Made by a program: the position numbers and the translations under genes. A stretch of 64,000 nt of DNA, taken from the NCBI GenBank assembly GCA_964484195.1, contig CAZAER010000007.1, forward strand, positions 148,022 to 212,021, in the 5' to 3' direction. The notes below the pieces were generated by a model. That model ran no database searches and was not told the origin of the DNA. It was given only the letters and a program-made list of their open reading frames with translations. Origin of the DNA: JALHOP01 sp964484195. Its GTDB lineage: Bacteria > Myxococcota > XYA12-FULL-58-9 > JALHOP01. Positions 38,890-47,932 of this stretch are shown here, piece by piece; positions within the stretch are counted from its first letter, which is position 1; each line of letters starts with the position of its first letter.

Positions 38890-40647
38890 ATGATCATCGT
38901 CATGTACGTTTTGGCGGCCGTCGGCAGCCTCGTCGTTCTCGGTTTGCTCCTCGGTGGCATCGTTGCCCTCTGGCGCTGGCGGCGCCGCAAGAAGCTGCCC
39001 GGAGCCATGTTGCTCGAGCTGGATTTGCATGGCGCCTTCGTCGAGCGCTCACCCCAGATGCGGCTCGGCAAGCTCCTCGGCGGCGACGAGAGCACCACGG
39101 TTCGTTCCGTCGTCACTGCGCTCGACAAGGCGCGGCAGGACGAGCGCGTGAAGGGGCTCGTCGTACGTGTCGGGGCACCAATCATCGCCCCCGCCCATGC
39201 GCAGGAGCTGCGCGATGCATTGATTCGCTTTCGCGATAGTGGACGCCAAACCGTGGCCACTGCCGACACCTTCGGCGAAGGCGCATCGGGAAACTTGAGC
39301 TACTACTTGGCGAGCGCCTGCGCCGAGATCTACCTGCAGCCATCGGGCGAGGTGGGCGTCATGGGACTGCGTCTCGAACAACCGTTCGTGAAGCGGGCGT
39401 TGCAGAACCTCGGCGTCGTGCCGCGCATCGGCCAACGCGAAAGCTACAAGAACGCTCCCAACACGTTCTTGGAGAGTGGGCTCACCGAGGCGCATCGCGA
39501 ATCGCTCACCAGTCTCGCGCACGGCGTCCTCGGCGAGCTCGCGCAGGGGATCGCGGAGGGTAGGAAGCGGCCGCGCGCCGATGTGGACGCTTGGTTTGGC
39601 GACGGACCGTTCGCGGCGGCGGACGCGAAGGCTCGCGGCCTCGTCGACGACACGCTGTATCGTGACCAGGTCTACGACAAGCTCGAGAAGACGCACGGCG
39701 ACGACGTGAAGCTCGTCTTCCTCGAGCGCTACAGCGAGCGTGCCAAGGACAAGCGCGCTTCGAAGAAAGCACCAACAGTCGCGGTCATCCACGGGATTGG
39801 CGGCGTGCAACGCTTTGGCGGAGCCGACAGTCTCACGCGGCGAGGCGACACCTTCGATGCCTCCGAGGTGGCGGCGGCGATCAGGGCGGCGCGGCGCAAG
39901 AAGAGCGTGAAGGGCGTCTTGCTGCGCGTCGACAGTCCCGGTGGATCGTACGTCGCGGCGGACACAGTCTGGCGCGAGGTCGAAGCGACGCGCGCCGCCG
40001 GCAAGCCCGTCGTCGTGTCGATGGTGAACGCCGCGGCCTCCGGGGGCTACTTCGTGGCCGCACCGGCGACCGCGGTGGTGGCCGAGCCTCTCACGATCAC
40101 CGGCTCGATCGGCGTTTTCGGCGGCAAGGTCGTGCTCGATGGTCTGACGCGGCGCTTCGGTATCGACTTCGACGGCGTTCAGACTCACGCCAACGCCGAT
40201 ATGAACAGCGCCATGCGCGACTACACCCCCGAGCAACGCGCCCATCTCGAGCGCTCGCTCGACCGCATCTACGCCGACTTCACCGAAAAGGTGGCGCTCG
40301 GCCGCAAGCTCACGCCCGAGCAGGTGCGCGCCGTCGCGCAGGGGAGGGTGTGGACCGGACGTGAAGCCCTGGAGCACAAGCTCGTCGATGCCTTGGGTGG
40401 CTTCGATACGGCTCTCGATCTCTTGAAGAAGGAGCTTGGCGAGGAGCCAGCCACGCGTCTCAAGCTCCGTACCTTGCCGGAGCAGCGCTCGTTCTGGGAC
40501 AAGCTCTGGACGAAGCCGCCCATGAGCAGCGAGCGCGAAGGCCTCGAGGCTCGCACCCATCTCGGTCTCGCGGATGCCATCGAGCGTGCCCAAGCTGCGG
40601 CGTTCACGAAGCTGGTCGGTACCTTGGCGCGGCTCATCGGCCTTTGA
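38890..40647 (+). CDS. sppA: Signal peptide peptidase SppA (67 kDa type)
   Basis: 585 residues. An N-terminal membrane helix (VLAAVGSLVVLGLLLGGIVAL) is followed by two SppA (S49) domains. The catalytic Lys lies in SYKNAPN (about 185) and the nucleophile Ser in NAAASGGYF (about 382), the Ser-Lys dyad of the long form. It cleaves leftover signal peptides in the membrane. The ATG follows the GH15 stop directly (TGAATG), so translation is coupled to a carbohydrate gene. No functional link is obvious. Confidence 0.92.
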   Translation: MIIVMYVLAAVGSLVVLGLLLGGIVALWRWRRRKKLPGAMLLELDLHGAFVERSPQMRLGKLLGGDESTTVRSVVTALDKARQDERVKGLVVRVGAPIIAPAHAQELRDALIRFRDSGRQTVATADTFGEGASGNLSYYLASACAEIYLQPSGEVGVMGLRLEQPFVKRALQNLGVVPRIGQRESYKNAPNTFLESGLTEAHRESLTSLAHGVLGELAQGIAEGRKRPRADVDAWFGDGPFAAADAKARGLVDDTLYRDQVYDKLEKTHGDDVKLVFLERYSERAKDKRASKKAPTVAVIHGIGGVQRFGGADSLTRRGDTFDASEVAAAIRAARRKKSVKGVLLRVDSPGGSYVAADTVWREVEATRAAGKPVVVSMVNAAASGGYFVAAPATAVVAEPLTITGSIGVFGGKVVLDGLTRRFGIDFDGVQTHANADMNSAMRDYTPEQRAHLERSLDRIYADFTEKVALGRKLTPEQVRAVAQGRVWTGREALEHKLVDALGGFDTALDLLKKELGEEPATRLKLRTLPEQRSFWDKLWTKPPMSSEREGLEARTHLGLADAIERAQAAAFTKLVGTLARLIGL

Positions 40648-40702
40648 GCGCTCGGCTCGGGCCTGTCGACGGAAAGCTTGGGCCCGTGTATAGGGCGCGG
40701 CC

Positions 40703-41926
40703 ATGAGCGCCTTCGACGTCGAGCGCGTGCGCGCGCAATTCCCGATGCTGACGAGCCGCGATAGCGGCCGCAAGCTCGTGTTCCTCGACAGCGCCGCGAC
40801 GAGTCTCAAGCCCATGGCGGTCATCGACGCCGAGACCGATTTCTACGCGCGTGACTACGGCACGGTGCGCCGCGGCATCTATGGCCTGTCGCAGGCGGCG
40901 ACCGCGCGCTACGAGGGTGTGCGCGAGAAGGCGCGAGCGTTCTTGAACGCACGTGAGGTCGCCGAGATCGTCTTCACGCGCGGCACCACGGAAGCCATCA
41001 ACCTCATCGCCAACAGCCTGGGCCGCAGCATCTTGAAAGCGGGTGACGAGGTGCTCGTCACCGCCATGGAGCACCACGCGAACATCGTGTCGTGGCAGCT
41101 CGTTTGCAAAGCCGTCGGAGCGAAGCTCTCGGTGCTGCCGATCGACGACAGCGGGCAGCTCGTGCTCGCCGAGCTCGACCGTCTGCTTTCACCGCGAGTG
41201 AAGATCGTGGCGCTTGCTCACATGTCGAACGTGCTCGGCACGGTAAATCCGGTGGCCGAGGTCGCGCGCCGGGCCCATGCAGTCGGCGCCAAGGTGCTGG
41301 TCGACGGCGCTCAATCGGCGGCGCACATGCCGGTCGATGTGCAGGCGCTCGGCTGCGATTTCTTCGTGTGCTCGTCGCACAAGATGTGCGGACCCTCTGG
41401 GGTTGGCGTGCTCTACGGCAGACACGACGTCCTCGAGAGCATGCCTCCGTGGCAGGGCGGCGGCGACATGATCGTCACCGTGACCTTCGAAGAGACGACG
41501 TTCGAGGCTCCTCCCTATCGCTTCGAGGCCGGCACGCCACCTATCGCCCAGGTCATGGGCTTCGGTGCGGCCCTCGATTTTCTCGAGGCCTTGGGGCGCC
41601 CGGCGCTGGCTGCGCACGAGCACATGCTGACCGTGTACGCGACCGAGCGCCTGCACGAAGTACCGGGTCTGCGCATCTTCGGCAGCGCGCCCGAGAAGGG
41701 CGGGATCATCGCCTTCGTCATCGACGGCATGGCGCCGTACGACATCGGAACGCTCCTCGACGAGCAGGGGATCGCGGTGCGCGTTGGGCATCATTGCGCG
41801 CAACCACTCATGAAACGTCTGGGCGTGGCATCGACGGTGCGTGCTTCCTTCGGAGCCTATTCGACGCGTGCCGAGGTGGACGCCTTGGTGGAAGGTTTGC
41901 ACAAGGTGCGCGGGATCCTGTCGTGA
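40703..41926 (+). CDS. sufS: Cysteine desulfurase SufS
   Basis: 407 residues. PLP enzyme taking sulfur from cysteine for Fe-S clusters. The PLP Lys is in SSHKMCGPSG (about 224). The persulfide Cys is in RVGHHCAQPLMK (about 363), with the group II loop length. It overlaps sufE by 4 bases (GTGA). The rest of a suf cluster (B, C, D) is not in this window. Confidence 0.96.
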   Translation: MSAFDVERVRAQFPMLTSRDSGRKLVFLDSAATSLKPMAVIDAETDFYARDYGTVRRGIYGLSQAATARYEGVREKARAFLNAREVAEIVFTRGTTEAINLIANSLGRSILKAGDEVLVTAMEHHANIVSWQLVCKAVGAKLSVLPIDDSGQLVLAELDRLLSPRVKIVALAHMSNVLGTVNPVAEVARRAHAVGAKVLVDGAQSAAHMPVDVQALGCDFFVCSSHKMCGPSGVGVLYGRHDVLESMPPWQGGGDMIVTVTFEETTFEAPPYRFEAGTPPIAQVMGFGAALDFLEALGRPALAAHEHMLTVYATERLHEVPGLRIFGSAPEKGGIIAFVIDGMAPYDIGTLLDEQGIAVRVGHHCAQPLMKRLGVASTVRASFGAYSTRAEVDALVEGLHKVRGILS

Positions 41927-42363
41927 CCGAATCGATCGCCGACAAACAAACGGCGCTGATTGCCCGCTTTAGCGCCATCCCCAGCTGGGAAGACCGCTAT
42001 CGCGAGATCATCCAGATGGGCCGCAACCTCCCGGCGTTCCCGGAAGAGCACCGGCTCGAGAAGAACAAGGTCAAGGGATGCCAGTCACAGGTTTGGCTGC
42101 ACGCGCGTCCCGAGAATGGCCGTGTTTACTACGTGGGCGACAGCGATGCAGCGATCGTCAAAGGCCTCATTTCGCTGGTTCTCGAAGTTTACTCCGGGCA
42201 TACGTTCGACGAGATCATCGCCACCCCTGCGACTTTTGTCGATGGCTTGGGGCTAGGACAGCACCTGTCTCAAAGCCGCGCCAATGGTCTCTCGGCGATG
42301 CTCAAGCAAGTGAAGCTGTACGCTTTGGCGTTCAAGGCCATGGCGAATAAACAGACGCTATAG
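41923..42363 (+). CDS. sufE: SufE sulfur acceptor
   Basis: 146 residues from GTG 41923. Receives persulfide from SufS on Cys51, in KVKGCQSQVWL. The flanking residues FPEEHRLEKNKVKGCQSQ match the SufE signature, and the C-terminal helix LGLGQHLSQSRANGL is intact. Overlap with sufS confirms the pair. Confidence 0.95.
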   Translation: MTESIADKQTALIARFSAIPSWEDRYREIIQMGRNLPAFPEEHRLEKNKVKGCQSQVWLHARPENGRVYYVGDSDAAIVKGLISLVLEVYSGHTFDEIIATPATFVDGLGLGQHLSQSRANGLSAMLKQVKLYALAFKAMANKQTL

Positions 42364-42373
42364 CGGAGCCCAT

Positions 42374-42790
42374 ATGCCCATCATCAAAGACTTCAAGGAA
42401 TTTGCCTTGCGCGGTAACGTCGTCGACCTCGCGGTCGGCGTCATCATCGGCGCGGCGTTCGGCAAGATCGTCACCTCGCTGGTCAGCGACGTCATCATGC
42501 CGCCCATCGGCCTCGTGATCGGTGGCATCGACTTCTCCGACTTGTTCTTCACCATCAGTGGTGAGCCCGCCGCGACCGTCGAAGCCGCCAAGAAGGCGGG
42601 TGCCGTCACCATCAACTACGGCATCTTCTTGAACACCGTGGTGCAGTTCGCGGTCGTCGCCTTCGCCACCTTCCTGATTGTGCGCTGGGCCTCGAAGCTG
42701 CATAAGACCACCGCTCCGCCGCCGGCCCCCCCGACGAAGACGGAGACATTGCTCGAAGAGATTCGAGACTTGCTGAAGAAAGAGAAATAG
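42374..42790 (+). CDS. mscL: Large-conductance mechanosensitive channel
   Basis: 138 residues. Two membrane helices around the MscL motif KEFALRGNVVDLAVGVIIGA (amphipathic start plus pore helix), then a periplasmic loop slightly longer than in E. coli and a C-terminal helix (TETLLEEIRDLL). Opens on membrane tension to release solutes. Follows sufE by 10 bases; precedes an outer membrane protein gene by 3 bases. Confidence 0.96.
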   Translation: MPIIKDFKEFALRGNVVDLAVGVIIGAAFGKIVTSLVSDVIMPPIGLVIGGIDFSDLFFTISGEPAATVEAAKKAGAVTINYGIFLNTVVQFAVVAFATFLIVRWASKLHKTTAPPPAPPTKTETLLEEIRDLLKKEK

Positions 42791-42793
42791 GTC

Positions 42794-43876
42794 GTGAGCA
42801 TCCTCCCGCTGGTTTATTTGGTCGTTTCGCAAGCAGCCCCTGGAACCGTCACCGACAAGGACATCACCGCCGACAAGGTGATGACGCCAGCCCCGGCCGA
42901 AGAGGCCGCCAAGGAAGAGACGAAGGCGACGCCTCCGGAGACCACGACGACCGCCGCTCCGGATGCACCGGCGCCGCCGCCAGCCTCGCCGTGGAAATAC
43001 ACGCTCGGCATCGGCATCAACGGCGCCATGACCCGCAGCACCAACGTGGTCGGCGCCGTCGACGGCACCAGTGCGCAAGTGGGCGCCATCGTCGATGGTA
43101 CCGCCAACTGGGTGAAGGACCAGCACAACTGGGAGAACGTGCTGAAGCTGACCGAGTCGTTCACGCGCTCGCCGGCCATCCCGTCGTTCTTGAAGAGCGC
43201 CGACGAGCTCAAGCTGCAGTCGACGTACATCTACAAGCTCCGAGCGGTGCCGTGGCTCGGACCGTACGCGCGCGGACTCGGCACCACCTCGATCTTCCGC
43301 GGCTACGAAGTGCGCGGCGAGGATACGGTCATCGTCCGTAACTTCAGTGACGGCACCAGCTCCGGGCCGCTGCTCAAGACCGCCGGCAACAAATACGGCA
43401 CCACCAAGCCGTTCGAGCCCACGTTGCTGCGCGAATCGGTCGGTATGTTCGCGAACCCGGTCGCGATGCCGGAGTTCACCCTCAAGTCACGCATCGGTGC
43501 CGCCATGCAGCACATCCTGACGCGCGAAGGCTTCGCGATCGCCGACGACAGCGCGACGCCCGAGGTCGAGTACAAGCAGCTCGTCGACTCGACGCAGGCC
43601 GGCGCCGAGCTCGGCATCGAAATGCTAGGCAAGGTCGCCGAGAACTTGAACTACACCGCTTCAGCGGACTTCTTCTACCCGCTCTACGAGAGCACGGACT
43701 CGCCGCAAGACGGTCTCGAGAACCTGCAGACCAACATCGCGGCGAAGCTGTCGGTGCGTTTGTCGACGTACTTCTCGCTCGACTACATCCTGTCGCTGAA
43801 GCGGATCCCGATCATCGTCGACGAGTGGCAGGTGCAGAACGGCCTCTTGGTGAGCTGCAACTACACCATCTTCTAG
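42794..43876 (+). CDS. Putative outer membrane protein (DUF3078/DUF481-like)
   Basis: 360 residues from GTG 42794. A signal peptide is followed by a Pro/Ala/Thr-rich linker (about 30-70). The C-terminal part is beta-barrel-like: KYTLGIGINGAMTRSTN, EYKQLVDSTQAGAELGIEML, LSVRLSTYFSLDYILSLKRI, ending in aromatic Phe after a strand. It resembles the DUF3078/DUF481 porin-like families. The stop shares CTAG with the convergent lipoprotein gene. Confidence 0.75.
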   Translation: MSILPLVYLVVSQAAPGTVTDKDITADKVMTPAPAEEAAKEETKATPPETTTTAAPDAPAPPPASPWKYTLGIGINGAMTRSTNVVGAVDGTSAQVGAIVDGTANWVKDQHNWENVLKLTESFTRSPAIPSFLKSADELKLQSTYIYKLRAVPWLGPYARGLGTTSIFRGYEVRGEDTVIVRNFSDGTSSGPLLKTAGNKYGTTKPFEPTLLRESVGMFANPVAMPEFTLKSRIGAAMQHILTREGFAIADDSATPEVEYKQLVDSTQAGAELGIEMLGKVAENLNYTASADFFYPLYESTDSPQDGLENLQTNIAAKLSVRLSTYFSLDYILSLKRIPIIVDEWQVQNGLLVSCNYTIF

Positions 43877-44622
43877 TCGGTGACGGTCAGGCTGAAGGAC
43901 TGCGGTCCATTCACCTGACCGTGCACGAGGACGTCGACCTGGAAATCTCCCGCGGGCTCGCGGGCCAGGCCGACGTTCGTGACGTTGGCGTTGACGGTCG
44001 TACCGGGCTCGAGCAACTGGGTGACGTCGGAAGTGATGCCGACCTCGCCCAGGCCTGCCGGGAACACGCACTCGATGATCGCCGTGCTGCCAGCGTACGG
44101 GGCCGCGGCGCTGACCCGGACCTCGCCTTCGTAGGGGCCGTCGACGCTGAACTCGAGCAAGAAGTTGCCGCCGCGCGCGATGGTCGTCGGGGGCGGAACG
44201 ATGGTGACCGGGCTCGGGATGACGAGTGGCTGGACGCTGTCTGCGGGGACCTCGCCGCCTGTCCACGCCACCGTGACTGGGGTGCCAGGGGGACCGAAGG
44301 GCGTGCCCTGGGCAAAGCAGGTGGTCGCGTTGTCGGTGCAGGTGACGGTCGACGCAGCCGACGTGCAGGTCGCGTTGCCGATGAGCGCATTCACCGGATC
44401 ACCACCACCGGTGATCACGAAACACCTGCCCGCGCGCTCGATGGTCGCGGCCGGCCGCTGTCTGGCCGCGGCCGCGATGACGGAGCCGTCGGGGTAACAC
44501 CCGATCTCCGCGTACTGCGGCGCGTCTTCGGAATCGTCACCGCCGCCGGTCGGAGATGGGTCTCCGTCCCCACACGCACAGACACCGAAGCACAGCACCG
44601 TAAACGTAATGGCTATTTTCAT
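43873..44622 (-). CDS. Lipoprotein, first of a tandem pair
   Basis: 249 residues with lipobox VCAC. The mature chain contains two Cys-paired blocks (ATCTSAASTVTCTDNATTC) and immunoglobulin-like strands (GGNFLLEFSVDGPYEGEVRV). It is related to the next gene: both have a Cys pair near the N-terminus followed by GGGDPxxALxG, then PAPYxGSTxIIEC-type strands and a C-terminal EFxVDVLV or DFQVDVLV strand. Likely surface-exposed; function unknown. Confidence 0.75.
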   Translation of the reverse strand: MKIAITFTVLCFGVCACGDGDPSPTGGGDDSEDAPQYAEIGCYPDGSVIAAAARQRPAATIERAGRCFVITGGGDPVNALIGNATCTSAASTVTCTDNATTCFAQGTPFGPPGTPVTVAWTGGEVPADSVQPLVIPSPVTIVPPPTTIARGGNFLLEFSVDGPYEGEVRVSAAAPYAGSTAIIECVFPAGLGEVGITSDVTQLLEPGTTVNANVTNVGLAREPAGDFQVDVLVHGQVNGPQSFSLTVTD

Positions 44623-44653
44623 GCTGCGCCGAGTGTAGCGCGCGAGCCCGCCC

Positions 44654-45373
44654 TCAGCGAATCGTTACATCGAACGACGACGCGCCGAGCAGGGTGCCGC
44701 GAACCAGCACGTCGACGAGGAACTCCCCGGCCGCGACTTGCTCGATCCCCGCATTCGCCATCGCCGCGCGCATGGTCCCGGTGCTCAAGGGCTCGGTGAC
44801 GCCGCCTGGAATCGTCAGTTGCCCGGCGCTCGACGGGGCGGTGCACTCGATGATCACGGTGCTGCCGCGGTAGGGCGCCGATGCGAGCATGCGCACGGTG
44901 CCCGCGGCGCCGCCGCCGTTCCACTGCACGAGGTAGGGCGTGCCGCGCGTGAGCACCGTCTGCGGCGCAAGCACCGTAACCGGCGGTGGGATGGTCGCCT
45001 CGGTGCTGGCTGCGGGCACCTCACGCGCCGTCCAGCTCACCGCGATGGTGGTGCCGGGCGCGCCGAAGTCTTCGCCGTCACTGGAACAACCGCCCGAGCC
45101 GTCGGTGCACGAGACGCTCGCGGCAGGCGAGCTGCAGCCGACGGTGCCGAAGAGCGCATCGTCGGGGTCGCCACCACCACTCAGCACGGTGCAATTGCCG
45201 ATGCGGGTGCGTGTCGTTGGTGGTTCTTGGCGAGCGGCGTCGGCGGTGATGCGGCCGTCGGCGTAACACTCGATCAAGGCGCGCTGTTGGCTCGCGTCGC
45301 CGTCGTCGAACGGGCTCTCTTCGGGCACGCAGGCGGTCACACAGAGCAGGAGGAGAAGACCGCGGTGGCTCAT
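44654..45373 (-). CDS. Lipoprotein, second of a tandem pair
   Basis: 239 residues, lipobox VTAC. Paralogue of the gene at 43873. Shared features are GGGDPDDALFGTVGC, ASAPYRGSTVIIEC and AGEFLVDVLVRG. The copies have diverged (roughly a third identical by eye), so the duplication is old. The gene pair lies between an outer membrane protein gene and folE2. Confidence 0.75.
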   Translation of the reverse strand: MSHRGLLLLLCVTACVPEESPFDDGDASQQRALIECYADGRITADAARQEPPTTRTRIGNCTVLSGGGDPDDALFGTVGCSSPAASVSCTDGSGGCSSDGEDFGAPGTTIAVSWTAREVPAASTEATIPPPVTVLAPQTVLTRGTPYLVQWNGGGAAGTVRMLASAPYRGSTVIIECTAPSSAGQLTIPGGVTEPLSTGTMRAAMANAGIEQVAAGEFLVDVLVRGTLLGASSFDVTIR

Positions 45374-45391
45374 CGTCGCGCGACTATAGAG

Positions 45392-46210
45392 CTAGAACGA
45401 AAGCTCGGCGAAGGCCTGATGGTTGTGAATGCTCTCGTCGTTCACTGCCGAGATCGTCCCCGAGCGCACGCGGGCGTCGGCTCGCAGCCGCACCGCGACC
45501 GCGCGCACCATGTCCTCGACGAACATCGGGGTCTCGTAGGCGCGCATGGTGACCAGCCGCTCATCGGGGCGCTTCAAGATGCTGTAGACCGGTGAGGAGC
45601 CGCTCGACTCGGCGAGGACGACGAGCTCCTCGATGGTGACGGTGCCGTCGTGGGTCGCGTCGATGGTGATGATGCCGCGCTGATTGTGCGCGCCGTAGTC
45701 GCTGATCGCCTTGCTACACGGGCAGAGGCTCGTGACCGGCACCTCCACGCGCGTGGTGACGCTGGCACCGCCGTCGGACAGGGTGCACGACAGCGCTCCG
45801 CGATAGTCGACGAAGCCCCGCGCCTTCGTGGCCGGAGCCTCGCGTGCCAGCACGAAGGTGAAGGCCGCTTCGACGGACACGCGCTCGGCGGCCAGGCGTT
45901 TCTGGACATCGCGTGCCAGGGTGACGATCGATGTCGGCGACAACGGGGTTTCGAGAGCGCCGGCCGCTTCCACGAAGCGGCTCATGTGCGTGCCTTTGAC
46001 CTGGGCGGGTAGGGCGCAGCTCATCGCCATGCGGGCGAGCACAGGCTGGACTCCCGCCGCACCGGTCTCCAGCTTGAAAGGATGGGTGAGCCCCTTGATG
46101 CCGGCGGCGTCGAGCGCGATCTCGCGGGCATCCGGGCGGCCCTGTACGTCTTCGAACACGTCTTTCATTGACTTCGGGGGCGAGCTAACAGGTTTTTTCG
46201 CATCTGTCAT
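45392..46210 (-). CDS. folE2: GTP cyclohydrolase IB (FolE2)
   Basis: 272 residues from ATG 46210; a second ATG at 46168 would give 258. Converts GTP to dihydroneopterin triphosphate for folate, using a metal ion that need not be zinc. Signature SLCPCSKAISDYGAHNQRG and early THMSRFVEA are complete. The upstream ATG shares the palindrome CATG with the start of the divergent phoX gene, leaving no room for promoter or ribosome sites between them; the 46168 start may be the real one. Confidence 0.94.
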   Translation of the reverse strand: MTDAKKPVSSPPKSMKDVFEDVQGRPDAREIALDAAGIKGLTHPFKLETGAAGVQPVLARMAMSCALPAQVKGTHMSRFVEAAGALETPLSPTSIVTLARDVQKRLAAERVSVEAAFTFVLAREAPATKARGFVDYRGALSCTLSDGGASVTTRVEVPVTSLCPCSKAISDYGAHNQRGIITIDATHDGTVTIEELVVLAESSGSSPVYSILKRPDERLVTMRAYETPMFVEDMVRAVAVRLRADARVRSGTISAVNDESIHNHQAFAELSF

Positions 46211-47825
46211 GGGCACTGATTGGTCTCGGCGTCGCTTCCTGGCCTGGCTCGGCCGCACCCCCCCGGCCGTTGCGCTCGTGTCGGCCTGGCCGCGCACCGC
46301 CGATGCCGGCGACCCGCCGGTCGTGGTCACCCCGTTGGAACCGACCAGCGCCGATACCCTGTCGCTCGCGGCCGGGCTCGCCTACCACGTGGTCGTCCGC
46401 GAGGGTGACGTCATCAACGGGCGCGGTGAGGTCTTCGGGACCGGCAACGACTTCTTGCAGTTCTTCCCACTCGATGCGGAAGACGACGGGCTGCTCTGGG
46501 TGAACCACGAGTATCCGGTCGAGCTCTTCATCAACGGCAAACCGCGTGAGCAAGCGAAGACCAAGGCCGAAGTGGCCCGCGAACGCATGATGATTGGCGG
46601 CAGCATCATCCGGATCAAACGCGACCCGGACAGCGGACGCTGGGCAATGGTGCGCGATGACCGCTATAACAGACGAATCACCGCCGAGACGCCGATTCCG
46701 CTGGTCGCTCCACGACCCATCGCCGGCAGCATGACCGCGGTAGGCACGCTCGCCAACTGCGGAGGAGGAGTCACGCCTTGGAAAACCGTGCTCACCGCCG
46801 AGGAGAACTACGACCTTTTCTACGGCGAGGTCGACTACCGCAGCGGCGACTCGTCGAAACGCCTCACCGCCGACAAACGGCCGCTCCGCTGGAACGAGCA
46901 CTTTCCGATGCACCCCGAGCACTATGGATGGATCGTCGAAGTCGATCCCTTCACCGGTGCCGCCAAGAAGCTCACCGCCCTTGGTCGCTTTGCCCACGAG
47001 TGCGCCACGTTGCGCCAGGCAGCGGACGGCCGTTGTGTCGTTTATAGCGGATCCGACGAAAAGCTCGGCTGTCTCTATAAGTTCATCGCCGACGCACCTG
47101 GGTCGCTCGAGCGCGGCACGCTCTATGTCGCAAACTTCGAGGCCCGGCGTTGGGTGCCGCTGCTTTGGGCCGAGCAGCCGGTGTTGCACAAGACCTACCG
47201 TGACCAACTCGAGGTGCTCATCCGCGCCCGCGACGCCGGCCCGCTGGTCGGCGGCTCACGGCTCGACCGTCCCGAGGGCATCGTCATCGACCCAGCGACC
47301 CAAGCGGTGCTCGTGAGCTTCACCAACAACACGGTACGCAGGAACTTCCACGGCTCGATCGTGCGCATCGACGAGAGCGGCGGCGATCCTCTCGCCCTGA
47401 CCTTCGAGCACAGCACCTTCCTTGCCGGGGGAGAGGCGACAGGGTTTTCCTGTCCCGACAATCTGCTTTTCGACCCGCGGGGTAACTTCTGGTTCACCAC
47501 CGACGTCTCGGGCGAAGAGCTCCACGGCGAAACCTATGGCGCATTCGGGAACAACGGGCTGTTTCTCGTGCCGATGCGGGGGGCCGCGGCGGGAATGCCC
47601 ATGCGGGTGGCGGCCGCGCCGGTCGAGGCCGAGCTGACTGGACCCCACTTCATGCGCGACGGCCGAACCCTCCTCATGTGCGTCCAGCATCCGGGCGAGG
47701 AAAGCTCGAGCCTCGAGCGGCCGACCAGCCGGTGGCCGGACGGGCCGGGACACCTCCCGCGGTCAGCGGTCGTGGCGGTCGAGGGGAGCCTCCTGGACCG
47801 GTTTTCGGTAGCCCCCACGGCGTGA
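46209..47825 (+). CDS. PhoX-family phosphatase (DUF839), Tat-exported
   Basis: 538 residues from ATG 46209. The twin-arginine signal SRRRFLAWL is at residues 6-14. The rest is a propeller-like DUF839/PhoX domain: VNHEYPVELF, FAHECATL, GSDEKLGCLYKFIAD, RLDRPEGIVIDPATQ, CPDNLLFDPRGNFWF. PhoX enzymes use Ca2+ and Fe3+ and release phosphate from organic phosphates. Secreted folded through Tat. Shares its start region with folE2. Confidence 0.88.
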   Translation: MGTDWSRRRFLAWLGRTPPAVALVSAWPRTADAGDPPVVVTPLEPTSADTLSLAAGLAYHVVVREGDVINGRGEVFGTGNDFLQFFPLDAEDDGLLWVNHEYPVELFINGKPREQAKTKAEVARERMMIGGSIIRIKRDPDSGRWAMVRDDRYNRRITAETPIPLVAPRPIAGSMTAVGTLANCGGGVTPWKTVLTAEENYDLFYGEVDYRSGDSSKRLTADKRPLRWNEHFPMHPEHYGWIVEVDPFTGAAKKLTALGRFAHECATLRQAADGRCVVYSGSDEKLGCLYKFIADAPGSLERGTLYVANFEARRWVPLLWAEQPVLHKTYRDQLEVLIRARDAGPLVGGSRLDRPEGIVIDPATQAVLVSFTNNTVRRNFHGSIVRIDESGGDPLALTFEHSTFLAGGEATGFSCPDNLLFDPRGNFWFTTDVSGEELHGETYGAFGNNGLFLVPMRGAAAGMPMRVAAAPVEAELTGPHFMRDGRTLLMCVQHPGEESSSLERPTSRWPDGPGHLPRSAVVAVEGSLLDRFSVAPTA

Positions 47826-47932
47826 GCGGAGGCCAATTCGCCGGGGCGAACCAATGTTCAGCAAAAGATGGTCTGCCTTGAAATCACTGCTACAATGTTT
47901 CCCGCACGGCTCGTTCATCGACCGTCGACCCC

